Positions 54,010 to 63,982 of a DNA stretch of 64,000 nt are shown here, in pieces. Origin of the DNA: Sipunculus nudus (lineage: Eukaryota > Annelida > Sipuncula > Golfingiida > Sipunculidae). Below the pieces are notes generated by a model. It had not been told where the DNA came from. It was given only the letters and a program-made list of their open reading frames with translations, and did not search any database. The first letter of the stretch is position 1. Every line of letters starts with the position of its first letter. The stretch is taken from positions 1,242,001 through 1,306,000 of the forward strand of contig JAPPUL010000069.1 of the NCBI GenBank assembly GCA_026874595.1. The letters are read 5' to 3'. Made by a program: the position numbers and the translations under genes.

Positions 54010-55014
54010 ATGTCAAAAGTTATAAATATTGTAGTAAGAGTTTTTGTTGTATTGTTAGTGGTTATAGGTAGTTCTTTAGGGTTTGCTAAGGAAGAGCAGA
54101 AAGAGCAGAAAGAGCTTGGCAGCAAAAGAACAAACGATGCGGAGAGAAGATATATAGATTTTAATATTAGACTTAAAAAGCTGTTGACTAAGGATATGTA
54201 TGATAATGTAGAAAGAATACGAAAAGGGGATAGCAAGTATCTTAGAAGTCAGGATTATGAGACTTTTAAAGTATTTGTCGCAGCGTTAACGAATGTATCT
54301 AAGAACCTAAAAGATATGGATTCACTAGATATACTTTTACAAACGAGTCAAAAAGTAGGGATAGTAAAAGCGTTTGTAGGAGGGCTATATAATAAGGATC
54401 CACGTGTAAGGATATCTTGTGCTCTTGTCTTGCATGAAATGCTGCAGTTTCTAAATAATGTTAAAGTGCCTAAGGATAAGGGGGCCATACGTGATTTAAT
54501 AATAAAGCGTCATGAATATGTATATAATAGTATCTTGTTAGATATGCATCCTAGAGTAAGAGAAGTATGGTATTTTGAAACAGTTGATAAGAGAAAGTAT
54601 AGTACGGTAGATTTTGGAACAGGTGGTCTAGTAAATAAGAATGTGTATAAAGTAATAGATCAACTGGACTTACTAGTGATAAGAAATATAGCACTAAAGA
54701 AGTTAAAATCAGGAGATATAAAGGCAGAAGATTTTAAGGGTAAATTAAATGTTCGAATCTTTAAGTCTTTTTCTGATAAGCTTGATAAAGAGGATGTTCC
54801 TCCGTTGGTATATCTTGAAGATGCAAATGTGCTATTGATAAATAGTTTAAAATATAAGAGTAAGCATGTGAGGTCTCGTGCTGCAAGTTTACTAGTTAAG
54901 ATGTATTATAATCCTAAAACGCCCAATAGAATAAAACATACAATAAATAAGGCAAAAAAAGAAAATAAGATATTAGAAGCTAAATTTAAGGATTATGTAA
55001 AGAGTCCTGCCTAG
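54010..55014 (+). CDS. Exported HEAT-like protein of unknown function
   Basis: 334 residues from ATG 54010, preceded by AAGGGAG. A TTG further upstream (53977) is less likely. A signal peptide ends at GFA around residue 25. The mature protein is basic and mainly helical, with HEAT-like helix pairs (DPRVRISCALVLHEMLQFL, HVRSRAASLLVKMYYN). It is probably periplasmic. I do not recognise the family. Its 3' end overlaps the nuclease gene on the other strand by 29 bases (54986-55014). Confidence 0.68.
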   Translation: MSKVINIVVRVFVVLLVVIGSSLGFAKEEQKEQKELGSKRTNDAERRYIDFNIRLKKLLTKDMYDNVERIRKGDSKYLRSQDYETFKVFVAALTNVSKNLKDMDSLDILLQTSQKVGIVKAFVGGLYNKDPRVRISCALVLHEMLQFLNNVKVPKDKGAIRDLIIKRHEYVYNSILLDMHPRVREVWYFETVDKRKYSTVDFGTGGLVNKNVYKVIDQLDLLVIRNIALKKLKSGDIKAEDFKGKLNVRIFKSFSDKLDKEDVPPLVYLEDANVLLINSLKYKSKHVRSRAASLLVKMYYNPKTPNRIKHTINKAKKENKILEAKFKDYVKSPA

Positions 55015-57073
55015 GATATTCTCCGATTAGAGAATCTGTTAGAGTATTTACTTTCTTTATAGATAAAAGTATTTTTTTACCTGGCTCGATATATGTATCT
55101 TTATCAAAGATTAATGTTTCTGTAAGGATATTATTTAATTCCGCACAGTAGGCACCTGTAAGTTTTCTTATAATAGTAGCATCAAATAGCCTGTTTGGGT
55201 TATCCCTAAGTTCTTGTTGAATATATTTAAGGGACCAAAATCGAGTACTTTCTTTTTCAATTTCCTTTATTTTCTTTATGGACTCTTCAGTATTAGCAAT
55301 AATAGATAAAATATCATTTGAAGAATAGAATGGTTTTCCCTGTGATATGAATGTAGTTACTTGTCTTTGTACAACGAGATCATGATATCTTCTTATAGGT
55401 GATGTAGATTGCAGATAAGATGAGAGTCCCAAAGCGAAATGGTTTGCCGGATGTGTAGTGACCTCAGATTTTCTCATCTTTTTCATTTCTTCTAAGAGAG
55501 TATATCTGTTTTTACGTATTTCATCATTAAGCACTATAGGGGTTGAAGGAGGTTCTTGAAAAAAGAATATTGCTGGTATATTGTTAGTAATACAAAATTC
55601 AGAGCATGTATGATTTGCAAGTATCATAAACTCTTTAACAATGGTATCAGACTTAAGCCCTCGTTCTATCTTTCGTATGCTAATTTCTTCTTTATCCAAA
55701 CTAATTTTTATATCAGGAGTTTCAAAGTCAACAGCACCATGTGAAACTCGTCTTTTATTAAGAGTAGTTGCAATATTAAAGAGGAGATTAAATACCTCAT
55801 GATTAGAAGTCTTATCATTAATAATTTTATTAACCTCAGCATAACTTAGATTAACATCAACTTCTACTAACGACAGGCATATCTCACCTTCCACAAAACT
55901 AAAATCCTTATCAAAAGTCATCATAAAAGAAAGGACAGGGGATGTTTTATTAGCTTTTAGACTAAGAATACCCTCTGATAACCTTTCCGGGAATAGCGGA
56001 ACCGTGTATTCAGGTAAGTATAGAGTCATTCGCCTTTTAAAAGCTTCTTTATCTAATCTTGAATTAGGTAATATAAAATATGATACATCAGTTATATGCA
56101 CTCCAATTGTATATGAATCTTCTTTAATCTCAACGCTTAATGCATCATCATAATCAAGGGTTGAGCTATCATCTATTGTGAATGTAAAAAGATCTCTTAA
56201 GTCTTTTCTAAAAGGTTCTCCATTTAACTCAAAAGGCTTTATTTGCTTTGCCTCAAGCATCACATTCTCATCAAAGTGTTTTGGTATATTATATTTCAGT
56301 AAGTTTATATTTTCGTTTTCGTTTAATATTTCAAGCTTTATCATAAACGCCAACAGCCCATCAAGATTATTTGGCAATTTTAGTTTCGCTTGTTCTTTAA
56401 TCTCTCCCATAAGGCTTTTAGCAACATCTTTCTTTGCAAATCCGTCTCTTAGTATAACATATTGTTTTAGTGGCTCAATAAACTTTTTTACATAGATTGG
56501 GATAGGAAGCAATTCTTTGCTATAGTCTTTTGCAATAAAATCCTTTAGCCACTTTAGGGCTTTTTCCTTTTCCATTCCTCTTATCAGTTCGTTCTCTTTT
56601 CTAATCTCAAGTTCTTTTAACTCTTGTTGGACTTGTTTTTCTTCTTTAGGATAATAATTTTCATGCTTTAATCTAAAATAGGTTGTATTTTTGGATAGGG
56701 CCAAAGCCATTGCAAAAGCATTTTCATTTGCTTGGCCTTGTGAAAAGTATAGTTCGGACAAGTCTTTATAAGAATATCCTGCATCGTCTTTTTCTTTATA
56801 TAGCAGATAATAAAGCTCATCTAAATCTATTTGGGTTGATATCTTTTCAAGTGACTTGCGGACTTCTTTTATCTGTTTTGCGATCTCATGATCTTTTATC
56901 TTTATATTAACTAACTTGTTAAGATATAATTTTATCTTTTCTTTGTTTAATGTTTCTTTGTTATTTTCTTCAGATAGGATTAGAATCTTATCCTTCTTTT
57001 CATCTAATATCGCACCTAGGTATAACTTGTTCTTCTCTCTATATGCTATAATAGTTCCAAGATTTGTTGACAT
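54986..57073 (-). CDS. RNase II/R-family 3'-5' exoribonuclease
   Basis: A 695-residue protein. The RNB catalytic domain (about 290-620) contains FTIDDSSTLDYDDALSVE, with the acidic metal-binding residues, and YLQSTSPIRRYHDLVVQRQ near its end. The N-terminal 280 residues are divergent and lack obvious cold-shock domains, and the C-terminal S1-like part is short. It degrades RNA from the 3' end. RNase R versus RNase II cannot be decided by eye. It overlaps the exported HEAT-like gene by 29 bases at the 3' ends. Confidence 0.88.
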   Translation of the reverse strand: MSTNLGTIIAYREKNKLYLGAILDEKKDKILILSEENNKETLNKEKIKLYLNKLVNIKIKDHEIAKQIKEVRKSLEKISTQIDLDELYYLLYKEKDDAGYSYKDLSELYFSQGQANENAFAMALALSKNTTYFRLKHENYYPKEEKQVQQELKELEIRKENELIRGMEKEKALKWLKDFIAKDYSKELLPIPIYVKKFIEPLKQYVILRDGFAKKDVAKSLMGEIKEQAKLKLPNNLDGLLAFMIKLEILNENENINLLKYNIPKHFDENVMLEAKQIKPFELNGEPFRKDLRDLFTFTIDDSSTLDYDDALSVEIKEDSYTIGVHITDVSYFILPNSRLDKEAFKRRMTLYLPEYTVPLFPERLSEGILSLKANKTSPVLSFMMTFDKDFSFVEGEICLSLVEVDVNLSYAEVNKIINDKTSNHEVFNLLFNIATTLNKRRVSHGAVDFETPDIKISLDKEEISIRKIERGLKSDTIVKEFMILANHTCSEFCITNNIPAIFFFQEPPSTPIVLNDEIRKNRYTLLEEMKKMRKSEVTTHPANHFALGLSSYLQSTSPIRRYHDLVVQRQVTTFISQGKPFYSSNDILSIIANTEESIKKIKEIEKESTRFWSLKYIQQELRDNPNRLFDATIIRKLTGAYCAELNNILTETLIFDKDTYIEPGKKILLSIKKVNTLTDSLIGEYPRQDSLHNP

Positions 57074-57097
57074 TATATAAAGACTAATCTCTTTTGC

Positions 57098-58399
57098 TTA
57101 TGTTATCTTTTTAAGATAATCAAAATACTCAGGAAAGGTTTTAGTTACACAATTTGCATCTTTTATTATAATATTAGGTATTTTTAGGCCTGCAAGGGAA
57201 AAAGACATTGCCATACGGTGATCATCGTATGTTTCTATAGTTGCACCATGATACTTCTTTTGCGGAATGATAGTAATAGAATCCTGTCCCTCAACTACTC
57301 CTGCTCCAAGCTTTACAAGCTCATTGTTTAATGCTTTAAGTCTATCCGTTTCTTTTATTCGCATATTATATACGTTCTTTATATGTGTTTTCCCTTCTGC
57401 AAATAAGGCAATAACACAAAGTGTTTGTACCACATCTGATATGTCATGCATATCTACATCTATGCCTCTTAGTCTCTTTTTATCTGTTTTGGATACCTCG
57501 ACCCAATTAGGACCGATAACTACTTTACAACCCATAGTCTCAAGCAAATTAAGTAATCTTATATCCCCCTGTTTTGTGTCATTCTTTATATTGTTTACCC
57601 TTATCCGCCCATTTGTTATCGCTGCTGCTCCAAAAAAATAAGATGCATTTGATACATCTCCTTCAATTGTATAATCTGCTATTCCTTCATATTGTTGACC
57701 GCCTGATATTATATAGCGACTATAACCCTCTCGTTCATATTCTACTCCAAAATCATTCATTAGATTCAAAGTTAAATCTATATACGGTTTGGACACTTGT
57801 TCGCCTATAACTTCTATATCAATCCCATTTTTGGTATAAGGACCAACTAGTAGTAGTGCAGATAAATATTGGCTGCTTAATCGTCCAGACAATTTTGTTT
57901 TACCTCCCAAAAGAATCCCCCGAGCATTAACCTGTATAGGAGGCATAGCGTTAGTTTTTAAATAATCTATATCAGCTCCAAGTAGTTTTAACGCCTCGAC
58001 CAAATCTCCTATTGGTCTTTGCTCCATACGAGCGTTCCCAGTAATCGTATATTCTCCTTTTCCTAAAGTGGTTAAAGCTGTTAGAAAACGTATACCTGTT
58101 CCTGCATTGCCAAGATATAGTTTAGCTTTAGAATCGCTTATTTTACCAGAAGCACCTAATACTCTGATCTCAGATAATTGCTTATCAGATTTTATGTCTA
58201 TTCCAAGTAGTTTTAACGCCTTTTGTACGTATATGGTATCATCGCTAAATAAGGCATTTTTAAGGTGTGTTGAGCCTTTGGCAAGGCTTGCAAGGATTAA
58301 AGTTCGGTTTGTTATACTTTTTGAGCCAGGCATAGCAATTTCGCCGTCTGCTCTATTTGTTGGTTTTATTTCTATTTCATGATTTCTTGCATTTGGCAT
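57098..58399 (-). CDS. aroA: 3-phosphoshikimate 1-carboxyvinyltransferase (EPSP synthase)
   Basis: 433 residues from ATG 58399. A TTG at 58441 would add 14 residues, but it lies inside the U tract of a terminator hairpin, so I prefer the ATG. AroA joins PEP to shikimate-3-phosphate. Family motifs are MPGSKSITNRTLILASLAKG, LGNAGTGIRFLTALT, RMEQRPIGDLVEALK and, near the C-terminus, RIKETDRLKAL and YDDHRMAMSFSLAGL. The ribosome site before the ATG is weak. AroA and AroK are both present in this window, 27 kb apart. Confidence 0.93.
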   Translation of the reverse strand: MPNARNHEIEIKPTNRADGEIAMPGSKSITNRTLILASLAKGSTHLKNALFSDDTIYVQKALKLLGIDIKSDKQLSEIRVLGASGKISDSKAKLYLGNAGTGIRFLTALTTLGKGEYTITGNARMEQRPIGDLVEALKLLGADIDYLKTNAMPPIQVNARGILLGGKTKLSGRLSSQYLSALLLVGPYTKNGIDIEVIGEQVSKPYIDLTLNLMNDFGVEYEREGYSRYIISGGQQYEGIADYTIEGDVSNASYFFGAAAITNGRIRVNNIKNDTKQGDIRLLNLLETMGCKVVIGPNWVEVSKTDKKRLRGIDVDMHDISDVVQTLCVIALFAEGKTHIKNVYNMRIKETDRLKALNNELVKLGAGVVEGQDSITIIPQKKYHGATIETYDDHRMAMSFSLAGLKIPNIIIKDANCVTKTFPEYFDYLKKIT

Positions 58400-58439
58400 A
58401 CTCTGACTTTTAATCGACTGTGCGGTTAGACATAGACGC

Positions 58440-58469
58440 AAAACACCTTACATCTATTAATGTAAGGTG
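58440..58469 (-). terminator. Rho-independent terminator of the TPR gene, next to aroA
   Basis: cacctt­acat (58444-58453) and atgtaaggtg (58460-58469) pair exactly around a six-base loop. Read on the minus strand, the stem is followed by TTTT. It lies 17 bases after the stop of the TPR gene at 58486. Confidence 0.6.
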
Positions 58470-58485
58470 CTGCAAGCTTAATCCA

Positions 58486-60561
58486 CTATCTTTGAAGCTC
58501 TAGTGATTTTAGATACAATTGAACAGACTCTGATTCATTATACTGTGGGAACTTTTCTATTAGCGTTGTTAATGTTACTTTAGCTCCTTCTCTGTTGTCG
58601 GTTTTAATCTGACATTCAGCTAGTCTAAGCATGCTCTCAGCATCTTCTTGGTCCTGGTTTACTATATCCTCGTATAGAGGCAAAGCTTCTCCATAGTTCC
58701 TATTGTAGAATAAGGAATTAGCAAGATTGCGCTTTATTGACAGGTTTTCAGAATCGCCCTCAAGCGCTTTTCTAAAATATTCTTGAGACTGATCTTGACG
58801 TCCTGTGTTAAAATATAATATTCCTAACATGTTGTTTGATATAGGGTTTTCAGGATCAAGCTCGTTAGCTTGTTCTAAGTTTGATAGTGCTTCATTTGTA
58901 TTAGAGCCTCTCTTTAGATCTATTGCTGTTAATCCCAAAAAGGCTTGTGGACTGTTTGGGTTAAGCTCGGCTGCTTTTGTAAAATATTTGTAACTCTCTT
59001 CGAGATTATTCAAATTATACTGGGTTAATGCTAAGGCATAATTTATCTGATAGTCATTATTATTGATTCTATCTGCTTCTATAAAGCTTTGCAAAGCCTT
59101 GGCATAGTCTTTATTTAAATACTCTATTCTACCTAGATTATATAATGCTTCATAGCCTTCAGGGTTTACATTTAACGCTTTTCTATATGCTGTAACAGCC
59201 TTTGTTTCCAATTGAGCATTTCCCTCACTTTCTAAAAGCATTTCATAGTTTGTACCCTCAAGTAGTTCTTTAGTATAAGCTTCCTTATCTTTAAGACTTA
59301 GGTTAAGATTGTTGATCTTGTCTATACTATCTGTAAAAAGGCCTTTCTTATATAAGATTTCTATAACCTGTACTGGAGCTTTTACATATTGCTTATCAAG
59401 AGAGGATGAGAGTTCGTAATCGTTTTGAGCTTCATTTAAAGCCTCTATACGTTCTTTAGCAATTCCTTTATTATAGTGAGCATTTCTCGTGTATATTGAA
59501 TTTAAACCACCTTCAATAGCCAAAGCCTTGTCAAAGTAATTTATAGCCACATTACTATCTTCATCTGTTGTCAAATAAGTTACTCCGAGCCGATAATAAA
59601 GCATAGCGCTATTAGCACCATTGTTTTCTGCTTGTAAAAATTCAGCCTTAGCTTCCTTATCTTTTTTCTCAGAGTATAATATGTTTCCCTTTACAAAATG
59701 GGCATTAGGTTCGTTTGGATCTCGAGATAATGCTTCATTTACGCTATCTAGTGCTTGTGTTAATTGCTTGTTTTGATAGTGAGCACTACCCTTGTATGAA
59801 TATGCTAACACATGGTCATTATCGTATTCTAAAGCTTTTGTAAAAAGTTCTATAGATTTTGCAAGTCGCCCTCTTGATAGAGCTTTTTTGCCTGCGTTGT
59901 AATATCTATCAGCCAATGTTTTATTATCAAGCTTTTTAGCCTCCTTAACAGCTACTTTTTTCCTGGGTCTAATTTCTCTAACAATCTTTTTTCTTACCTT
60001 TTTTCTTACTCTTGTAGCTCTTGTTACTTTTTTAGGTTCTGGTTTTGATGCTATTTTCGATCTATAATCATTAAGCAAGCCGTCTATTATTTTATGTTGA
60101 CTTTCAGTTGGTTCTGGCTCTGTATACTCTTTTGTCTGACTTAAGTGTTCAACAGCTTCTTGATACTTGTTTGCCTGTCCAAGTCTGCGTCCTTCGGCTA
60201 TACGGTCATCTATTAGCTTTTCTTTTTCAGCATTTAATGCTTGAAGCTCATTATTAAATAACGTGAGCAAAGAAGATATTTTATTTTTCTGTTCTTCTGT
60301 AGGGCTTGGGTCTTTATGAGCCTGAGCTTCTTCTAGTTTAGCAATAGCCTCAGCATAACGTCTTTCCTTACTCCGTTCTTCAGCCTCTTCAATAAGCCTA
60401 TTTACAGCATTCTCTTTAGAAGGAAGTATGTCAACAACCTGCTGAGACTGGTTGTCCACAAATACATCTAATATATCTTCATAAAACAATATTGCAAGTA
60501 TAATTATTAATATAACTCCTATAGTTGCATAGGACAAAATATTACTTTTTTTATTAGCCAT
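58486..60561 (-). CDS. Membrane-anchored TPR protein
   Basis: A 691-residue protein with a transmembrane helix at about 9-27. An acidic helical region with two similar repeats follows at about 50-170 (ERRYAEAIAKLEEAQAHKD and ANKYQEAVEHLSQTKEY). A basic linker (about 178-205, VTRATRVRKKVRKKIVREIR) comes next, then more than ten TPR motifs to the end (for example GRLAKSIELFTKALEYDNDH and NYGEALPLYEDIVNQDQED). It is probably a periplasmic scaffold. The partner at 60631-61491 is another exported TPR protein, 69 bases upstream on the same strand. Confidence 0.85.
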   Translation of the reverse strand: MANKKSNILSYATIGVILIIILAILFYEDILDVFVDNQSQQVVDILPSKENAVNRLIEEAEERSKERRYAEAIAKLEEAQAHKDPSPTEEQKNKISSLLTLFNNELQALNAEKEKLIDDRIAEGRRLGQANKYQEAVEHLSQTKEYTEPEPTESQHKIIDGLLNDYRSKIASKPEPKKVTRATRVRKKVRKKIVREIRPRKKVAVKEAKKLDNKTLADRYYNAGKKALSRGRLAKSIELFTKALEYDNDHVLAYSYKGSAHYQNKQLTQALDSVNEALSRDPNEPNAHFVKGNILYSEKKDKEAKAEFLQAENNGANSAMLYYRLGVTYLTTDEDSNVAINYFDKALAIEGGLNSIYTRNAHYNKGIAKERIEALNEAQNDYELSSSLDKQYVKAPVQVIEILYKKGLFTDSIDKINNLNLSLKDKEAYTKELLEGTNYEMLLESEGNAQLETKAVTAYRKALNVNPEGYEALYNLGRIEYLNKDYAKALQSFIEADRINNNDYQINYALALTQYNLNNLEESYKYFTKAAELNPNSPQAFLGLTAIDLKRGSNTNEALSNLEQANELDPENPISNNMLGILYFNTGRQDQSQEYFRKALEGDSENLSIKRNLANSLFYNRNYGEALPLYEDIVNQDQEDAESMLRLAECQIKTDNREGAKVTLTTLIEKFPQYNESESVQLYLKSLELQR

Positions 60562-60630
60562 ACCGACTTACAAACTCCTTTTATTTATCTTTATTTATCT
60601 TTCCCGTATCTCATCTTTCCGATATCTCCC

Positions 60631-61491
60631 TTATCTTTCAATCTCTTCATAATCGCTTTCTTTTATATCAAGCTTATCAGATAAGGTTATGTCATCCTCA
60701 CCTTCCAAACGGACTTTGGAAGCCTCTCTATCAATAGTGCTTTCAATAGCTTTCCCAGCCTCATCGATTTCCCTATTACGAAGCTCACCAATTAACTTAT
60801 CCTCAGATTCTTTAATTTCGTTTTCTGGCAATGGAGCATCCTTAGGTTCAATAATCTCTTCAACTACTTTTTTATCTTCTTCTCTAAGAACAACCTCTTT
60901 AGCTTTCCATTTAAAATCTTTATGTTTAAGTGTTGCAACTGCCTTTGAGACGCTATAATATTCAGGGCTCTGCGCTGCATTTAATAAATAGTTTTCCCAT
61001 GCTCTAATAGTAAGCTGCTTATTTTGCATGTTAAAAAAAATCATACCTTTATGAAGCGAGACGTCTTTATAATGTTGGTGTAAATGGTTATAGTTATTAG
61101 GGTTTTGGTTTTTGTAGTCACTTAAAATGGATTGTAATTTATCATAATAAACTAAAGCTTGCTTGTAATTTTGTATTGCCTGAAAAGATCTTGCGATATT
61201 GTATAAGAATTTAGCTTTAGTAGCAGTAGAGCGAACATTTTCAAGACCTCTTTTAAATGCAATAATAGCGTTATTAAAGTCTCTTTTGTTGTTATAAATA
61301 TTGCCTAAATAGAAGTTAATCTCAGGGTTAGTAGGATTTTCCAAGAAAGCTTTCTCAAAGAATATAAGAGCCAGTTCGTATTTACCTTGTTTGTATAGGG
61401 AATCTGCTTTATCCTGATAAGCCGTGGCAAAAGAAGAGCTAGTAATAAAGAGCATAAAGAGCATAACGAAGACAAAAATAATATTTTTCAA
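60631..61491 (-). CDS. Exported TPR protein
   Basis: 286 residues from TTG 61491, which has AAAGGAG eight bases upstream. A TTG at 61527 would put that ribosome site inside the gene, so the shorter start is better. A signal peptide ends at SFA (about residue 21). Three or four TPR units cover about 25-170 (GKYELALIFFEKAFLENPTN, DFNNAIIAFKRGLENV). The C-terminal 90 residues are acidic and unstructured-looking. It likely works with the TPR protein that follows it. Confidence 0.8.
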   Translation of the reverse strand: MKNIIFVFVMLFMLFITSSSFATAYQDKADSLYKQGKYELALIFFEKAFLENPTNPEINFYLGNIYNNKRDFNNAIIAFKRGLENVRSTATKAKFLYNIARSFQAIQNYKQALVYYDKLQSILSDYKNQNPNNYNHLHQHYKDVSLHKGMIFFNMQNKQLTIRAWENYLLNAAQSPEYYSVSKAVATLKHKDFKWKAKEVVLREEDKKVVEEIIEPKDAPLPENEIKESEDKLIGELRNREIDEAGKAIESTIDREASKVRLEGEDDITLSDKLDIKESDYEEIER

Positions 61492-62620
61492 TTTAGTTAC
61501 TCCTTTCCATAAAGGACCTATAGACAAAAGACTATATATAATATAATATACAACAGGTAATATATAAAGTACTACACTTAAGCCTTATTTTGTCCATAAA
61601 AAATGGAAATAAAATTAAAATAGCCTTATTTTAGCTAAGGCATAAAAATAATATAGCAAATAGTACTAAAAACGGATATAGTTTTCTAAACTATAAGCAT
61701 TTATTTATTAAAACTCTATTTAATAGGTTCGGTATAATTATAAATTATTCTAAATCATTTTAAATATAGATAATCAAAAATTAAATATCTAGCTTAATTT
61801 AAGAGTATAAATTTAATAAAATGATACCTTTACTATAGGTTTAGAGCTATGATATTTAGAGTATTATGATATTTAGAGTATTTAAAGAAGGATTATTATT
61901 ATTTTAACTATTCGTAGAATTCTAAATTATCTACCTGTCCAACTTTTGAGACAAACTAATTTGCGACAAACTAATTTGCGACAAACTAAACAACAAAGAA
62001 TCTTCTAAAAGTTTAAAAAAAAAGAAGCTATCAAAAAGCTATCAAAAGAAGATATAAAGGAGTTAAAAAAGTTAGTGCATAACCCAAGGCTAAGTCTCGG
62101 CTAAAAAATATTATAGTTAGATTGTTTTAAGAGATTTACAACTTAATAAATTAAAGTTGTATAATATTAGCGTCGTATTTTATGATATTAAGATTATATA
62201 TAACATAGATTTGCCTAGACTCTTTCTCTATAATTACTATTGTATTATTTGAATAGCTTTTAGATATTATTACAAAAGTCTAGTTTGAGTACAAAGTACT
62301 TTAACAAGAGTTATTTTAAAAAAGCTAGATAAGATGGGATTTAAGGATTAGGGGTTTAAAGATAATATAATAAATAGGTAATATAGCTTTAATTTATTTA
62401 GAATCTGCTAAAAGCCAGCGAAGAATAAGTTACAAAAAGCAAAGGATAAGATAAGGATAAGAGTTTATAAATTAGGTTAAGGGCCAGCTTTTAATATATC
62501 TATGAAAGAATCTATAAAGCTCTAAAATAAGAGCTTATATTATTATAACATAGTATGCTGGTTCATATCACATTCATAATAGTAGTTCAAGTTAGAAGGT
62601 ATATAGATTAGAAGGTATAT
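61492..62620. other. 1.1 kb AT-rich region between divergent genes
   Basis: No long frame on either strand. Contains the hairpin gccttattttagctaaggc near 61625, two copies of tgatatttagagtatt at 61850-61885, a 15-bp tandem repeat at 61950-61990 and two copies of tagaaggtatata just before the gene at 62621. On the plus strand 62009-62104 reads like a protein end (KKLSKEDIKELKKLVHNPRL). That fragment may be a decayed HTH or transposase piece, but the decay is too great to name. The rest shows nothing. Confidence 0.5.
61950..61990 (+). repeat. 15-bp tandem repeat, 2.7 copies
   Basis: gacaaactaatttgc occurs at 61950-61964 and 61965-61979, followed by a partial third copy to about 61990. It lies in non-coding sequence. 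Function unknown. Confidence 0.8.
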
Positions 62621-63982
62621 ATGGATTATACATATTTGCTAGTAGCGCTTGTATCAGTCTTTTTAATAGGACTTATATATCTAATGGTAAAAAATATACT
62701 CTCTTCAATAAAGGGAGATAAAGCCCGTAAACTTCTAGAAGCGAGGGAGTATAAGGTTTTAATAAATAGACTTAGCAAAGAGCTAGAAAAAAGCCCTCGT
62801 TATCACAAAGGACATTATTATCTTGCAGAAGCCTATTTTAAAACAGGAGAGACAGAAGATGCAATAAAGCACTATAACAAAGTAATCTTGATAGGTAAAT
62901 ATGATTCTGAGATAGAAGAAACTAAGGTTCGCTCACGTCTTGCAGAAAGTTATATAATCTTAGGAGACTATAAAGAAGCTCAGAAGGAATTTTTGTTAAT
63001 CTTAAAGAAGCTTCCAAATGATTATCAATATAACTATCGATTTGCAGAGCTTTTGTATGAGAGTAATTACAGAGGCGGTGCCAAGAAATATTATCTTAAT
63101 GTAATAAAGCTTAATCCCCAACATAAAGAAAGTTTATTTAGGCTTGGCGAGATATCATATGAGACTAAGTCACCTAATGAATGTCTTCTATATATGAGTA
63201 TGTGTATAGAGCTTGATAGTAGTTGTCCTGGCTGTTATTATTATATGGGGAGAGTGTACCTTGACACAAAGAATTATGTCAAAGCGCTAGAATATTTGCA
63301 ACAAGCTATAAAATCAAAAGAATATAAACTACCAGCATATTACTATATGGGACTATGTTATTATAATCTAATGGATTTTGACAATGCTCTAATAGAACTT
63401 GACAGAGGGCTTTCGTATATAGAGAGTGATGAGGTGGTAGGACTTGCTTTAAGATATCTAATAGCAAATATATATGAGCAAAAGCGGAATTTACCTATGG
63501 CAGTTTCGCAGTGGGAGGCAATATCCTTGATAAGGAGTGATTATAAAGATGTAGCAAGCAAGCTTGCAGAATATGAAGACATACGTCTTGATGATGAGCT
63601 TAAGGATTTTCTTGTGGCACCAGAAGAAAAGTTTGTACGAATGTGTAAGGATGTAGTTAGGGCTCTTGAACTTGAAATACTAGAATGTAGTAATGAAGGC
63701 GGGACAATAGTAACAATATACGCAACAGAATCGAGTGGGAAATGGTCATCACAAAGGCGTAACAAGCTGGTAATAAGAATATACCGTACAAATAACGATA
63801 TAACACGCCAAGAGGTTCGAAGGCTACTTGACGATATGAAGTCAAACGCATCATATAGGAGTATATTGATATCAAGCTCAACAATAGGCCGAAATGCATA
63901 TGAATATGGCGATACACGGCCTATATATTTATACGATAAATATAAACTTTCGGGACTATTGAAGAAAGCGTATGCTAAATAA
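62621..63982 (+). CDS. TPR membrane protein with possible Mrr-like C-terminus
   Basis: A 453-residue protein with an N-terminal transmembrane helix (about 5-27) and GAAGG before the ATG. TPR units run from about 45 to 310 (GHYYLAEAYFKTGETEDAIK, GRVYLDTKNYVKALEYLQQA). The last 110 residues (QRRNKLVIRIYRTNNDITRQ, MKSNASYRSILISSSTIG, DTRPIYLYDKYKLSGLLKK) look like a restriction-endonuclease-like fold of the Mrr type, but I see no clear catalytic triad. Such TPR-Mrr proteins occur in spirochaetes. Its role is unknown. It ends 18 bases before the window edge. Confidence 0.74.
   Translation: MDYTYLLVALVSVFLIGLIYLMVKNILSSIKGDKARKLLEAREYKVLINRLSKELEKSPRYHKGHYYLAEAYFKTGETEDAIKHYNKVILIGKYDSEIEETKVRSRLAESYIILGDYKEAQKEFLLILKKLPNDYQYNYRFAELLYESNYRGGAKKYYLNVIKLNPQHKESLFRLGEISYETKSPNECLLYMSMCIELDSSCPGCYYYMGRVYLDTKNYVKALEYLQQAIKSKEYKLPAYYYMGLCYYNLMDFDNALIELDRGLSYIESDEVVGLALRYLIANIYEQKRNLPMAVSQWEAISLIRSDYKDVASKLAEYEDIRLDDELKDFLVAPEEKFVRMCKDVVRALELEILECSNEGGTIVTIYATESSGKWSSQRRNKLVIRIYRTNNDITRQEVRRLLDDMKSNASYRSILISSSTIGRNAYEYGDTRPIYLYDKYKLSGLLKKAYAK

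Noticed and set aside
58400-58441. TTG start for aroA at 58441
   Set aside because: It lies in the U tract of the preceding terminator, and the family match starts after ATG 58399.
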